Source: Luscinia megarhynchos (Eukaryota; Chordata; Aves; Passeriformes; Turdidae). From it: 64,000 bases of DNA. The stretch lies in contig CM067566.1 of the NCBI GenBank assembly GCA_034336665.1, positions 15,048,330 through 15,112,329 of the forward strand, read 5' to 3'. The notes beneath the pieces are model-generated. The model was not told the DNA's origin. It did no database searches and worked only from the letters and a program-made list of their open reading frames with translations. Both the position numbers and the translations under genes were made by a program. This document shows, in pieces, positions 51,284 to 64,000 of the stretch (its first letter is position 1; each line of letters begins with the position of its first letter).

Positions 51284-51296
51284 TTTTTTTTTTTTT
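51284..51296. repeat. T13 homopolymer
   Basis: Run of 13 T in the upstream flank. Confidence 0.8.
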
Positions 51297-54200
51297 CTGT
51301 ATTTACATACAGTTTCTAAACATCATTTGCTGGATTGTTAGTATGTTCTTTTTCACATGCAAATACATGTATTCCAAATATTACTTGTGGTCTTTTGGCA
51401 CAGTGGCCACGTCTGGAAGGTCAACCCAAACTGCAGTGTTTAGATATTTGAGGCGTTGAACTAGCCAAAACAGAGGAGAAAAGTTGCTTGGTGAGAAATG
51501 TTAGCAGTGTTCATATAGGAAATAGTGGTTCATTATGATATCTGCTGTTGGGAGTTATCTAGAACCATCTGCTGTTTGGGCAGGAAAAGCTGAATTTTTT
51601 TGCCTTCCATAGCTTATCTGCTTTGAGACATGCTATGGAGTTACTCTGCAGCAGGTCAGAATCTGCTTTGCAGTTTCATAACTGTTCACGAGTCTTTTTC
51701 CCGAAATGATTTTCTAAGAACAAGACACAGCCCTGTGAATGTTCCTACAGCTGCAGTTCCACCTTTTTCCCCCAGAGATAATTAGCAGGTGGGGAGGAGA
51801 GGGAGGACTGTTTCAAAACAATGACTGTCTCCCAGGAGAAAAACCCAGTTTCATTCATAGAACAGCAGAAAACACTAGGATAGTGAATATAGACTGAGAA
51901 GTAAGTACTACTTAAATTTTATTAGGAATGTCATATCTTTTTATCTTTGGGGCTTTCTTTGCACAAGCTACTTAAATTTTTGCCTCAAATTTTTCCATAC
52001 ATATAGCAGACTGATGTTTAAACTATCCAAAAATTATCTTACACATGATCATCACAGAGCGACTTTTACTAATGCGATATCAGAAAAGTTTTTCTTGGTA
52101 CTGTTTTGTATTAAAACCTTTATAGTGTATCCAGCTCAGCTGTGGTTTAATCCCTGAATACTCCTTGCTGCAGCTACTCTCTCTCCTAGTGAGAAGAGTT
52201 CTTTTACTCTGAAAAACATTTTACATGGTTTAAAACTCCTCTTTTTAAAGGTCACTAAGAAGACTCAGAAAAGGCATCATAATTTTTTTTTGGTTCATGC
52301 TTTTTGCTGACAGAACTTTGTTGTCTTTTTCGGACCTTTCCATCCATGTCATTCACCCCCACCAACTCAGGCAGCTCTCTTAAGAGAGGTTCTGTATGAG
52401 TGATGTGTGTTAGAAAGACATAAACTAAGATCTTCTTTTTAGATAGTAATAGAAACATGGAAAAAAAGATCTATCACCAAAATCATATTTCATATGAGAA
52501 GTAAATTGTAGGCATAGGTTAGGAAATGTGAAAGAAGTCTGGAGAAACTCAGTGTGCTGCCCTAAGCAAATTTAAGTGAAACAAAAATACAAGTAATAAT
52601 AAAGAAGAAGCAGGTGTTAAAATGATAATAAAAATGCAAAATGAAACAGTTACAAGTAACTGCAATACTCATAACTTTATGAAAACATCTGGTTTCTTTC
52701 CATTGTAAGCTTTTGGCTAGAGGGGCTCAAACTTCTTTGGACTTTGCAATATCATTCAAAACAGACTAGATACTAGAAATGTAGGTTTAATTATTTAATT
52801 TCATGAGTCTCCTGCAAGAATTATCTTGAATTATGATCTTGAATGCGTTTTTCAATAATTTTTCATTTTTAAAAGTGTCATTGGTGTGTACACTTTCTGT
52901 GAGGAGGCAAGTTAACAAAATTCATGGTGAATTCAAAGTGCAATAATACTCATTTATTTCCACAATAAAATATTTTAACCCCTTTTGTAATATTAAACAA
53001 TTTATTATGTGTTGACTTTGTGACTTTTAAGTTCATCAATCCACTTATTATGTGCTATTCATTCTTCTACTAAAGACAGTGCATCTCTTAGCAACAACTG
53101 ATATTAACAAACTTAGTTCTAAATCTTTCAGAGTTGCAGCTGTCGTGTATTTGCAAGGTATTAAAGTATTGGTTGAAAATATAATCTAATTCTGTCTCAG
53201 TTGTGTTTGGTAGCTGAAGTTAAAAATATCTGTTTACACCCACAGGGGAAAAATCCCGTAAAGACTTTTTCCTCCACTTTATGTTCAATGTCTATGCAGC
53301 ACATTAATTTTGCATGGGATAATCCTCACATATGAGAAATAATCAATATAAGAAATTTTCATATACTGTTTCACTTAAAAAAAAATCTCAACAGAAAATA
53401 GCAATGCTAGAGTTTACCATATTTTTTCCTGTGTTATAAGCTAAAGATTAGGTTGACTCCTAGGTAAGCTAAGGGCATTACTCAACATCAGCATGTCCTT
53501 GGATAATGAAAGTACAAATCATGTTATGCAATACTAGAGTACCTGAAAGTCGAGTTTGACTTCTCACTGGTACATTTCCATTGTTTGTTTGCTTTGGATA
53601 CTTCATTATATAGCACAGGAGCTACTGCACAGTTAAAAATCAGTGTTGCTTTCCAGTGACACCATGATTGTCTACACCTTCCATCTTTGAAATTTTTTGA
53701 GAAATAGTTATTTTGAGATACTTTTATATGGCATTTTATCCTGAGACCATTGTTCAAGCAGGACTGAAGGGAAGAGGTACAGAAAGTTAGTTCAGTATTA
53801 AAGGTTTTTAAATGCATGCTCACATTATCTTAAAAATAAAATTGATAATATTATTTGATTTTAAGACTTCTTAGAGTTTCCCAGTGTAATATTTTTTAGA
53901 TTTATTTATCTTTCAAATTTCGTGATTTTTTTTTATCAAGGCAATACTTTTTTCTGTGACCATCAGGGACTGTGTTTTCCTGGCCATGATCTGATCTCCA
54001 TTTCCCAGTGCCAAGATTTCTTCAGGCTTTTATATCTTGTTTAAACATGCCACAACTAATACTTAAACTGCTGTCTCTGTTGGAGTGCAAATATCTGAAT
54101 ATCTGACAGCTTTTATGTAAGAAAAGCAACAAGGTGTCTCTTCAACATCAGCATCACTGAACTCTGTGCTGGGGCATTTTGCCATGAAGTTCAAAGTAAA

Positions 54201-54928
54201 GTAAAGTTTGAAAGTAGAGTAGTACCAACATTACTAGGTCTCTTCAACTCCAAGCTACTTTTAGCACAACCTTCACCCTGAGATGCTGGAAAAAAGGTTT
54301 TGTAATCTCTTCTGTTTTTCTCACACTGTCTGCCTGTAGCTGCATAACATTCAAAGATGTCTCTATACATGACAAGATAGTATTAAGTGTTATACAGTAA
54401 AAGTGCAGCTGCCTTTGACTCCCTCATCAGCTGCTTCCTCAGGAAAGCTAAGCCAGACATGGAGTGGGAGAGGACTAGGTGGGAGGAAATCGATGGAGAA
54501 AATGCAGATGGAAAAGTGGTTATAAAGAGCTCCAAAAGTCAAGAATTGAGAAGAGGAAAGCACCTGGCAAGTAGGGTCTCAGCACATTAGTTTCTGAACC
54601 TAACAATGAAACTTCCAGTATCCTACAGAAATTGGTTGGTGTTTTGGTTAGATGTCAGAAAATAAGTTATCTGTAAAAATGAGCTTCCTAATGTATAAGT
54701 TTCAGTGTAGCATATTTTTCTGGTCCAGGGAGCAGTGGTGAAATCCCAAGTTTAGAGTACCCAGGGTTTTATGACTGAATTTGCAGTATGAGTTTTCAGT
54801 CACGCCAAACCCAAGTGGAGATGGAAATTTCCGCTATAGGAATCACTAGCAATTAAGTTTGCTGTAAATTGATTTTAATAAGTTGAAGATGTCAATTCAG
54901 CAAGAGCATTTCTATTATGAGAATAAAA

Positions 54929-54977
54929 AGATATATAGATATAGAAATGTAGATATGTATAGATATACACATATACA
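54929..54977. repeat. Degenerate GATATA/TAGATA repeat
   Basis: Irregular run of AGATATATAGATATAG- and GTATAGATATACACATATAC-like units in the upstream flank. Confidence 0.75.
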
Positions 54978-55115
54978 AGCTTTGTGCCTAAAATCAAGTT
55001 TTGAGATCTCTAGATCTTAAGTCTCTTGCCTCTGGGAAACACCTCTACCCAGAAGAGAATTCAAATGTTTTAGATTTGAACATAGGACTGTTTTCTGAGT
55101 TTAGGCAGTAAAGAT

Positions 55116-55362
55116 CAGAATCATAGAGTGGGTGAGATTGGGAGGGACCACAGTGGGTCATCTGGTCCAACTCTCCTGCTCAAGCAGAGCCCTCCCAGAT
55201 CACTGGCACAGGATTGCATCCAGACACTTCTTGAATATCTCCAGTGTGGGAGATTCCACAGCCTCTCTGGTTCCAGTGTTTTGGGCATCTGCACAGTAAA
55301 GAAATTCTTCCTCATATGCAGGCAGAAGCATTCTGTGCATCAGTCTCTGCCCATTGCCTCTT
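55116..55362 (-). mobile_element. CR1 LINE 3'-end fragment
   Basis: About 245 bp of reversed CR1 upstream of the TAPT1 promoter. Phrases seen include CAGAATCATAGAGTGGGTGA, CAGTGGGTCATCTGGTCCAA, TTCTTGAATATCTCCAGTGT and AAAGAAATTCTTCCTCATAT. Confidence 0.93.
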
Positions 55363-58300
55363 TCCCCATTTATTTACATATATATGACAACAAAATACTG
55401 AAATCAAGGTCAACTTTAAGTATTTTCTGACATAAAAGATGTTCTAAAATCAGCCATTCTCTTTCAGGAAGGGGTTCAGTGCCATGTTTTAAAAATAATA
55501 ATTATCCCTTTAGATAAATTTTTGCTTTATTGGTTTTGTTATTAACTCTTACAATTCTGTTGTCAAATATGAGATCAGAATTTGGATCAAATTCAGCTCT
55601 AAATTAATTTCAGTAATGCCAATGTAGTCTGTATGGTCTTTTATGTGTTAGTGTGCATGTGTAGAGTTTTGATACATTTACAAACTATGTCTATCAATAT
55701 ATCAAATTGTCAAATATATCAAATTTATCAACAGCATAGTTAGAGCATCAAGGCAGTGATTTCTTATGTGCCAAAGACCCTCTGTAGTAGCTTGATGAGA
55801 TAAGGACACATCATCAACTGGAACTCAAAATCTGTCCTTTTTTTGCTCAAGTTTATATTTTAAAAAGGCAATTTTAATTTGGCAGACTCTGTACAAGTCC
55901 AATTATCATTTGGAACTGCAGGAGTATTGCTCTACCTTGATGAGTAACAGGATCCACTGGAGTGTATTGGGATTGCTCTTTCAGTCCTGACAGATCATAA
56001 ATAAAGGCACTTGATACTGAAAATGCTTGATATTCCTGCAGAGTAACCCTACCTGCCCTATATTTGAACCAACTAGCACAACAATAAGTAAACATGTTTT
56101 TCCTTTCCATTTCCAAATTATTATTGTTGTGACATTCTGCAATTTTCAACAGTTTATATGCCCCAGAGTCGCATTTTGAATTGACAGAACTCATGGAGAG
56201 ACATCAAGAATAAAACTTGAGATTCTGTTTGTCAGTTGCTGAGTTAACATTTGAAATACCAGAGCATATGTATTGGGGAAATCATCAAAGGTTAAAGAAT
56301 CTAGCAATTTAATTGAAACAAAATTAAATATATTCCCTTTTGGAAAATGAGATCACATTTTCAAACACAGGCAGATGACTAAGAAAAAGTCATGTAAGTG
56401 ATGTATCTAAACACTATTACATTTAAAGTACTGACAACATTTGAGTTAGCAGGATTTACTGGGAAAGTACCAGGCTAGCTTCTATCTCAGCTTTATGGAT
56501 ATAACCTTCTTTACATTCTAATGACTTGTTCTGGCCTAAAAAACTTGTACCAATATGCATTGATATTCATGTTTGTTTAGAGCACCTGCACACAGAGATG
56601 CAAGTTCACCTGACCAAGTACCCAATATCCCATGGAGCTGTTGATGAAAACAAGCCTAGACAAGCAATTATCCAACCAGCTTGCATAAAGATGACTCCCA
56701 TGTATATGGATATTTTTGTGGGCATTAGTCAATTGCTATGATAACTTGATCCAAAGTCTGACTCTGGAGTTATTTTAGTGACCAGGGTGCACTATTTTAG
56801 TTCTGTATTATAAATCCCTATAATATAATTGCTGACAGAACCTTTATCACAGCATTGCTAGCAGGTCATTTATGATCATTATGGTCTGCTAGAAGTTCAT
56901 TTATTCATTCAACCCAGGAACAAAATGCTTGATACATAAATTTTTATAATTGTAGCCCTGCCCAGTCAGGATGACCCTTTCCGAATGACTGGAAATTTCA
57001 TGACTCATTCCCTCGTTTTTATATTCCCAACTGGTACATTCAGTTCCCTCCCAGCACTCCTATATTTCATGATCCATAACCATCATTCTCCCATTTCCTT
57101 AAGTGAGATTATTTGAAAGAAAGCAGGAGATTTATAAATTGAAATAAGAGCAGTTGAATGCCTGAGTGTTGCCCCTTGGATGAATGCAAAGCTATCATCC
57201 TAATTGAAAGCAGCATACTTTATGGTAATATACAAAGTATACCTTCTGATTATCCACAGAGCACAAGTGTACGTTTAAATTGGAGTCCCTGATGTGGGCT
57301 AAAAAGAGATACCTGAGAATTAAAAGAAAAAAATGTAAATTATTTTCACAGAACTACTGTGCCTTCTTACTCACTCTTTCCTACTTGTAGCATGCTCTTG
57401 ATTTCTGACGTTGTGATTTAAGATTACTCATGATGTCAAATCACCTTTTTTTTCCCTACAGTGCCTCCGGGCACATCTTGTTTTTGCCCCCTTAAACATG
57501 TTTTGCTCAGTTCTTTGGCAGCCAGACTTTACAACTTTGCCTGAACACTATTGTGGACTTTCCAGACCTCTAACCCAACTTGAGTGAGCACATTTAATGC
57601 CTGTCTGAATCAGCCACATGATGAGCACCACAGTGTCCAGCAGGCAAGCCAGGAGCTGCGTGTTTCAGTCTGGAAAATAACTGGTGTCCTGGGAGAGAGG
57701 AACACCCTCCCGTTTGTTTGCAGTGACTGCTCAAACACTGTTGTGCTAGAAGCCGTCTGTTCTAGGAAGTTAAGGAATAGACTGATCCTGGGCCAGCTCT
57801 TTCTGTGCAGCAAAGCCCAGTTTCTATGGGCTTTCAGGGATCATTGAGCAGATAATTCACTGCTGAGAAAGTGAGATCACTGTGTGCTACTGGGTTAGAG
57901 GCAGTTGGAGGTGGCAAGCAGTTTTGCAAGGGAGCCATTTGTATTTAAAATTTTAGATCTGTGTTGTAGAGTGTAATTTTAGATACCCAGGTTTCAAACT
58001 TTTGTAATTTAAATTTAGGTGTTGGTTAACAACTGGACTTCATATCTTGTGGGAAATGGATTTCCAGATTGGGAACAACTCTTACAAGGTAGTTTTCCCA
58101 TTTACTAAATATAGCTATTAATTTTAATTTGCATAAAGAATATGGATGTATAAGTCCCCAATTACTTTAAAAGCAATGATATGATGAAGTAATTCGTTCA
58201 ATGAGGAAATGATATTACATAGTGGAAAGTTTGGTTTGCCAAGGATCAATTTGTTGACATTTGAATCCAACTAGAAATGAAATGCATGGAACACAAAAGT

Positions 58301-58590
58301 AAAGTATTTTAGTAAAAAGCCATCTCATCAATTTGGATACAAATTAAAAGCATCTCTGCTTCCCAGCCAGAGGGGCTAAGTAAGGGATTTCTCTGCAGTA
58401 GAACACTGACAAATGATAATTTAAAATAGAAGAAAAATAGAACAGTGTATCATTAAGGCATAAGGAATGAACATGTTTCTTTCTTTATTCCAGATGTAGA
58501 ATCATTATAGCACTCTTTTCCTATGTATAAAATGAGGATACTTCTACATATGCCACCTTTTACCAGAACTGTGGTGCTTGATCCTGGAAT

Positions 58591-58660
58591 ATAGAATCAT
58601 AGAACAATTTGGACTGGAAGGGGTCTTAAAGATCATCTAGTTCCAATTCTGCTGCCATGG
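58591..58660 (-). mobile_element. CR1 LINE 3'-end fragment
   Basis: ATAGAATCATAGAACAATTT, then GGACTGGAAGGGGTCTTAAA and GATCATCTAGTTCCAATTCT. This is a reversed CR1 end abutting a GT-rich microsatellite. Confidence 0.9.
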
Positions 58661-58690
58661 TGTGGGGTGTGTGTGTTTGTGTGTGATGTG
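58657..58690. repeat. GT-rich microsatellite
   Basis: Imperfect (GT)n run directly at the edge of a reversed CR1 fragment. Confidence 0.8.
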
Positions 58691-60238
58691 CATAATGAGT
58701 GTGATATCTCTGAAATCCTCAAATAGGAAATAAAACAGGAAGGGAAACACCATAACTTTGGTTTACATCTGGATTTCCTTTGCATGATGGCTTCAGTTGT
58801 GTATAGAGTGATATCAATTCATTGCATTATCCCTACAAATAAAGTACAACAAAATTTTGTTCCAAGAATCTTTTTGTCTGAACCGGAGATAATAATAAAT
58901 AAAAATCAAGTGATAACAATGAAAAATGAGTGAACTAGGAGGAACTGAAGAATACAGCTGTGAGAGATAAAAAAACAGTTACTATGATATATACATTTTG
59001 TTAGTTTGTCTGAGAAGCAAAAGGGAAGGACAAGGTGCTTTTCACAAGCTGGGAGGTTTTCTTTCTGAGTACAAGATAGCTGTGAAGGTTGCAGATACAA
59101 CAGGCAAATGAAAGGTTACATGAATTATCCAAAGCACAATGACTTTTAGTTATTCTTGAAAATAATAGCAGTTTTAAAATCTTTTATTTAACTTCAGTTT
59201 GAATTTAAAATACTTTACAAAATTTTACTTTTGTGTTACTCCTAGAGTCATATTGCTACAATAAATTAACGAAAGGCTATATCTGAGATAATTCATGTCA
59301 ATGTTGGGTAAACACCTAGCAAAAGGCTAGCAAGGCTTCACTTTGTCATCTAGAGATTGGGTAATCATGCCTGTCAGAAAGAAATACATTTTTATATATA
59401 CATATATAAACCCCCACCCTGCTAAAAGCATTCAGACTGTCTCTCCGACTGAAATTGAATCAAAATAGGGATAAAGAAAAGCTCTTCTAACAGCATATAG
59501 GTATGCTGCACAACAGGCTCAAATAGGAAATGAAGCTATAATACCCAGAATTGAATTGGCAAAGATTCAGTTCTGTTGTAAGAATTAATTTTCAGGTTTG
59601 TGTACATTAATCAAATTTTAACTGATGAGAGTTAGAAAAATCTGCCTATATGACTACTTTTTCTTCCAGCCTGGTATGCTTCAGGATTTCTTGTTCTTTC
59701 CTCAGAAGAAGACAATTTGGATTGAAGATAGCCTGCTGGAGACAGGAGAAATCTCACCAGCCGTGCTTATCTGTTTATCCAAAACATGCACAGATTTTGT
59801 GCGTTCCAGTATGATAGGTCTTTTTAGGATTACACCATGAGCAATTACCAGTAGCAGAAAAGAATTCACCACTTAAAACCAGAAAAGGCCCCCAAGTGAC
59901 TGAGTGCTGCCCTTCTGTGGCTGCACTCCTGTGGATGAGCTAGGTCAAGTACTGGACTAGCTCTGGCTCACCTCATGCTTCTGCTATATTCTGCTTTCAC
60001 CCCCTTGTGCAGGTTTGACAAAATTGTCTCAGAAGTATTTCAGGCTGACTGAGATCATTCATGTCTCGATGGTTGGTGGATTCTGGTCTTTACCTCACGC
60101 TGCTGCTGTCACCTGGACCACCCTGGAGGCAGGACCAGGGCGTTGGGCTCTGCCTGGGCTTCTGCTTCCGTGTGATCCTGGTGGCTCTCTTTGCATCAGC
60201 AGTCTGAAAGGGAAGATTGCTTCTCGGTGACTCATGTG

Positions 60239-60312
60239 TTCCTAATTTGCCAGTTTCCTAATTTGGCAGTTGTTTAATTTCTAATTTCGTGTTCCTAATT
60301 TGTCAATTGTGA
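60239..60312. repeat. Short degenerate tandem repeat (TCCTAATTTG unit)
   Basis: Four copies of a TCCTAATTTG(C/G)CAGTT-like unit spaced 15-20 bp apart. The family is not recognised. Confidence 0.7.
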
Positions 60313-61385
60313 GCTTATGCCATTTTCAAGGTGAAAAACTGGGGACTGATCATGTGTGTGGTGAAGAAATTCTATTGAGTCTGTGTGGATTAGATGGGTA
60401 TTTGGAAACATTAGTGACATAGCCTATTGAATCTGCATACCTGTAATAATGGTAACAAGCCCACAATCTCTGTTGACATTAACACTCTTAGTAATAATAC
60501 AGAGCATTGTGAACTGTGGAAACAATCAGTAATTAATTGTATTTTGTGTTCTAGAGACTTGCCACAGCTAGGTTAGCAAAGAATGACTGCATGCCAAACC
60601 AAAAGGCTCCACAACACACCTGTGCTGCTGGTGGTACTGACACAGCACTTGCAGAGCCACTGCCAGATGTGTCAAAGCTGCCTCGGGGGAATATTTGAAG
60701 TAGGAGAAAAATATGCCCTGGATAGTCTATCATTCCACCTGTGGCTTGGCTCTTGGAAGTTCTAGGGGAAAAAAAAAAGCAGACAGCACAAATTATGGGA
60801 GACATTTAGATTAGGCAAGTGTACTCCAGTGGCTGCACACACCTGTGGTAGCATATATCCTTTTTAATTATGGCTTTTCTTGGCTCTCTGTTTATCTTGG
60901 AGACCTTCAACTCAGAACTCTGTTCACTACTCTGTCTTACTGATGTGTCCAGCTATTTATGAGTAACTCCTTGAGTTTTAAAAATGCATCTTTCACTGCA
61001 CTTTTTTTTAAAAAATTTTCAATAAATACCTATTTTTAATTTCAATTGACTTAGATCTACATAGTTGGTAGTGAAGAGTTCTTGCCAGAAGTTGAATTAT
61101 CACTAATTCTCTAATTCTGACATGGATATAAATTTTGTGTGCTGGTCTTGTTGTAAGAACAATTTCTTTTTGAAAGACTCACTATGGAGAAAATCAAAGA
61201 GTAAGCAGATTTTAAAAGAAAGGTATGAAATACTTTAGGAAAATGTAAACTAAATATTTAACTAGACTTCTATAAAATATTTAATAAATTTAGCTCCAAA
61301 GATAAAATGTTTTTGGCCCTGCCAGAAAATCCCGCTCTTTTTGGTGTAAACCAACATTAACTAAATCACATAAGCTCAAATGCCA

Positions 61386-61415
61386 GGCAGCAGAAATCTT
61401 TAATTCTCTGCTGCC
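61386..61415. repeat. 9-bp perfect inverted repeat
   Basis: GGCAGCAGA at 61386-61394 and TCTGCTGCC at 61407-61415 with a 12-nt loop. The stem is short, so chance is possible. Confidence 0.6.
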
Positions 61416-62897
61416 ATCTTGTGACTGCTCCTGTGACCTGCTGGTGTATAACCAAATCCGAGATACTTTTTCCCAGGGAAGTGCACGGGTAGTGAGGTGG
61501 AGGAACTTCAGTTGGAAGAATTTGTGGCAGGTAGCTCCGGTTTGGAAGATTGCATAGGAGAGAGTGAGAAGTTCAGTTGGGAAAACGCCATGGTATTGTA
61601 TTGCTTTAAGTGTTTCTACTTTCTTTATTCACCTTCAGCTTTGATCAAATAGTACATGATCGTGGTGAATTAAGAAATAATGTTCTGTAGAAAGGAGGTG
61701 GAGCTGTTTTTTAGCACATGCAGCAGGTCAGGTATGTTGCACTCTGTGTGCAGGATAAAGTATGTGTTTTATATACACAGGTGATGCATGTATTACCCAT
61801 ATTTCATGGCTCACCATTTTGCTAAACTTCAGTGAATGCAGTGGTGCATTTCATGATGTATCTGAGCTGACATACTGAGCACATTGTGTACATGGGCAGG
61901 GAAGCAGTTCTTTTTTTTCTTTTAGAAGGTATTTTCAGACTGCCTGAGGAAGGCAGCTAGTTAATTGAGTGGCAGAGATGAAGACTTCATTGAAGATTGA
62001 CTGTTGAGGAAAGTAGAGGCAGCCAGATGTTGCTATAACAGATATTTTGAAATTATTGAGTTATAACACAGCAATATGTAAAATTAGTGTAAGAGAGGAG
62101 TGACATTTAGCAGATCTTTTGAATATTCCACTGGATGTAGCAAAGTAAAAATACACTTCCATTTACAGGTGCTCAGAAAGCACAGCAGGCTGGAGATTGA
62201 TGAGGGATGTCAGACAAAGGAAATTAAGCTCTTGAACCTGTATGTACCATAATGTTCCTGCTTTTCTCATGCTTTGCTTTGACAAATTTTAACAGAACAA
62301 CCTGCTTTCTCTGAACTGCAGTGAGCTGGTGGTGAGATACATAGCTCATATACCAACTATAGCTACATCCTTTTCTGAACCTACTTTGTGGTTGGAAGGC
62401 AATGCCATGTGGTAATAAAACTGGGTTGGGTGCTATTTATTGAGTCCTCATGGCTGTGAAACCTTTTCTTCCCCCTGTACCATTCCCCAGGGAGCTCTGC
62501 ACACCTCTTGCATTCTTAGAGATGCCTCAATAATCCAGCTCAAAGGTGACATGCAAGTTGCAGCCATCTCCAGAATCCTAACATTTTTCTCTGCATGTGC
62601 CCTGCAGTTCCCTGCATCTTTGTCTGAACAAGACTGTGCTGTGTCTGGATGTGCTGCACCTTGGAAGAGCTGGGGAGATTCTACCTTTACTGCTTCCCTA
62701 ACAGCTTGAACTTGCAGTAGGAAGGCTGGCCTGTGTTTGACTTACTCAGGGGAACTACTGGCTTTAGAAAAATAAAATCATATATGGATTATTTTTGGCT
62801 GTGGGCCTTCCTCACTAATTCAGTCACTGAAACAGGGCAACCTTGGTTAAAATAATTGCTTGTTAAAGTAATATATCTTTTATCAGCCATAAGGCTT

Positions 62898-62912
62898 AAA
62901 AAAAAAAAAAAA
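62898..62912. repeat. A15 homopolymer
   Basis: Run of 15 A. The preceding sequence is not a recognised retrogene. Confidence 0.8.
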
Positions 62913-63902
62913 GAGGTTTTTAAAATGTATTTTGATCTGTTGTTTTGAGTGGAATGGTTAACTTTATTTCAGTTTTTGAGGACCACAGACATTAGTGATA
63001 CTGCTTAAGAGCAGGCTACATACTCATAGTTAAGTTGGACAACTTTCAGGAAAAATACCTGATTTACCTGAGGTCATGGTTATTTCAGTATCACTGCTTC
63101 ATTTTCTTTTAGCTTTGCAAAATAAATGTATCTTTTTTAATTCCTTTTTCTCTCCAGTTTTCTGAAAGTTTTCAATACTTGCAATACTGACCTGTGACTT
63201 ATTTAACAGAGGAGATTGCTCTGCTTTTACTGCTTTCTCAAGTTAAGGATTTGTCAAGATTTGTCTCTCATTTCTGCTTGTGTTTGCCTTTCCTTAAAAC
63301 TTGCTGTCATAACCTGAAATTTTTCTAAAGTTTTCTATTGCTGCTTACTCCAGCTGTCCCCTTGATAATTCAGAGTACAGGCAGTCTATGTACTTTTCAC
63401 CCCTTTCTAAAGTCATTTTCTAAAGTCAGTTATCACTTTCCTTTCTCTTTTGCTGCCTTACTCCTGCTTCATTTATGTTCTCTTTGTTATATCAGTTTGC
63501 AAGAGACAAACACTGTTATTTTTTCCTACTCCATACAATCCATCAAACACTATCTCCTCTGCCCAGATTCAGAGGGGTAGCAAATAAATGCTTGTTGGTG
63601 AGATTTCCATCTTCTGCTCAATGTTAATTAAAATGAGAGAGGGGATGGCCTCAGCATTAGGGTTAGGAAGAAGAATGTGTGAATATGCATGAAATCCAAC
63701 AACATTTTTCCAATACGAAAATCCTCATATAGTAAAACAGATACAGCAATGTTCTATGAATCTGTTCTTCCCTGGTTTAGGTTATGTAGCCTGAATACAG
63801 GTGGATCATAGGCAATGCAACAGTTTTTCCATGAATCATTTCCAAGCAGTATTTGCTATCCTGAAATATGTGTAAGAAAAAAAAACAAGACAAGTTTTCA
63901 GG

Positions 63903-63995
63903 CACATGATTATTCTTGGGATGACCTGCACGGGGAGTGTGACTCGATGGTCCTGGTGGCTCCCTTCCAACTCAGCATATTGTCTCATTCTGTAA
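63903..63995 (+). mobile_element. CR1 LINE 3'-end fragment at the window edge
   Basis: GATGACCTGCACGGGGAGTG, then CGATGGTCCTGGTGGCTCCC, TTCCAACTCAGCATATTGTC and TCATTCTGTA, a plus-orientation CR1 terminus. Confidence 0.88.
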
Positions 63996-64000
63996 GAGCA

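Larger units (their letters stand above)
50081..55115. other. Upstream flank, proximal part
   Basis: No protein gene recognised. It holds the small tandem repeat at 50574-50645, a T13 tract and the GATATA-type repeat at 54929-54977. By eye the plus strand tends to T and G. A divergent noncoding RNA is possible, but no exon can be defined. Confidence 0.5.
55363..64000. other. Upstream flank, distal part
   Basis: No protein gene recognised. Slightly GC-richer patches at about 57590-57850, 59890-60240 and 62440-62720 carry short ORFs without known homology. CR1 ends lie at 58591-58660 and 63903-63995. In other vertebrates LDB2 lies beyond TAPT1 on this side, but none of its exons is seen. Confidence 0.5.

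Noticed and set aside
52255..52458. 67-codon minus-strand ORF with a hydrophilic, Lys/Ser-rich C-terminus
   Set aside because: It looked briefly like a terminal exon, but no acceptor with a supporting phase or known family could be identified.
57584..57847. Overlapping ORFs on both strands in a GC-richer patch
   Set aside because: Neither strand gives a recognised protein. There are no flanking splice or promoter signals that decide a strand.
1..64000. CRISPR arrays, operons, phage or plasmid genes, tRNA or rRNA genes
   Set aside because: The window has vertebrate exon-intron structure and avian repeats throughout. I found no regular spacer-repeat arrays, clover-leaf or rRNA-like sequence.

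Overview
This window is vertebrate nuclear DNA, almost certainly from a bird. It is AT-rich with long introns and a single CpG-island promoter. It carries many short 3'-end fragments of CR1 LINEs with typical avian wording and one solo LTR of a type common in bird genomes. I see no bacterial, plasmid, CRISPR or toxin features.

The only protein-coding gene I can support is TAPT1 (transmembrane anterior posterior transformation 1), on the minus strand. I rebuilt its full coding structure from splice sites, reading phase and protein similarity recalled from the vertebrate family. There are 14 coding exons, from the start codon at 49135 (exon 1) to the stop at 4431-4433 (exon 14). Every intron is GT-AG and every phase agrees. 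The homologous reading frame would give about 571 residues, against about 567 in human. One base pair too many in exon 13 (in 7382-7390) breaks the frame near residue 474, with a premature stop at 7328-7330. This is either a sequence error or a real truncating variant.

Layout: 1-2550 is the downstream flank, with a small CpG-rich patch at 1930-2240. About 2550-4430 is the probable TAPT1 3' UTR. The region 4431-49135 holds the TAPT1 coding exons and introns, including CR1 fragments, a 579-bp solo LTR in the 12-kb intron 3, and a GC-rich exon-like segment in intron 4. A CpG island at about 48.4-50.1 kb contains exon 1, GC boxes, a YY1/TISU element, a strong G-quadruplex motif and a roughly 330-bp GC-rich minisatellite with a 21-bp unit. 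From 50.1 to 64.0 kb there is upstream DNA without a recognisable protein gene; it holds CR1 fragments and small repeats. By eye its plus strand is G/T-rich, the reverse of the TAPT1 body, which would fit rightward transcription from the shared promoter.

I found no new multi-gene system. The observations most worth checking are the exon 13 frameshift, the candidate poison exon with a hairpin beside it, the out-of-frame TISU start codon, the promoter minisatellite and G4 motif, and the strand-skew flip at the promoter.
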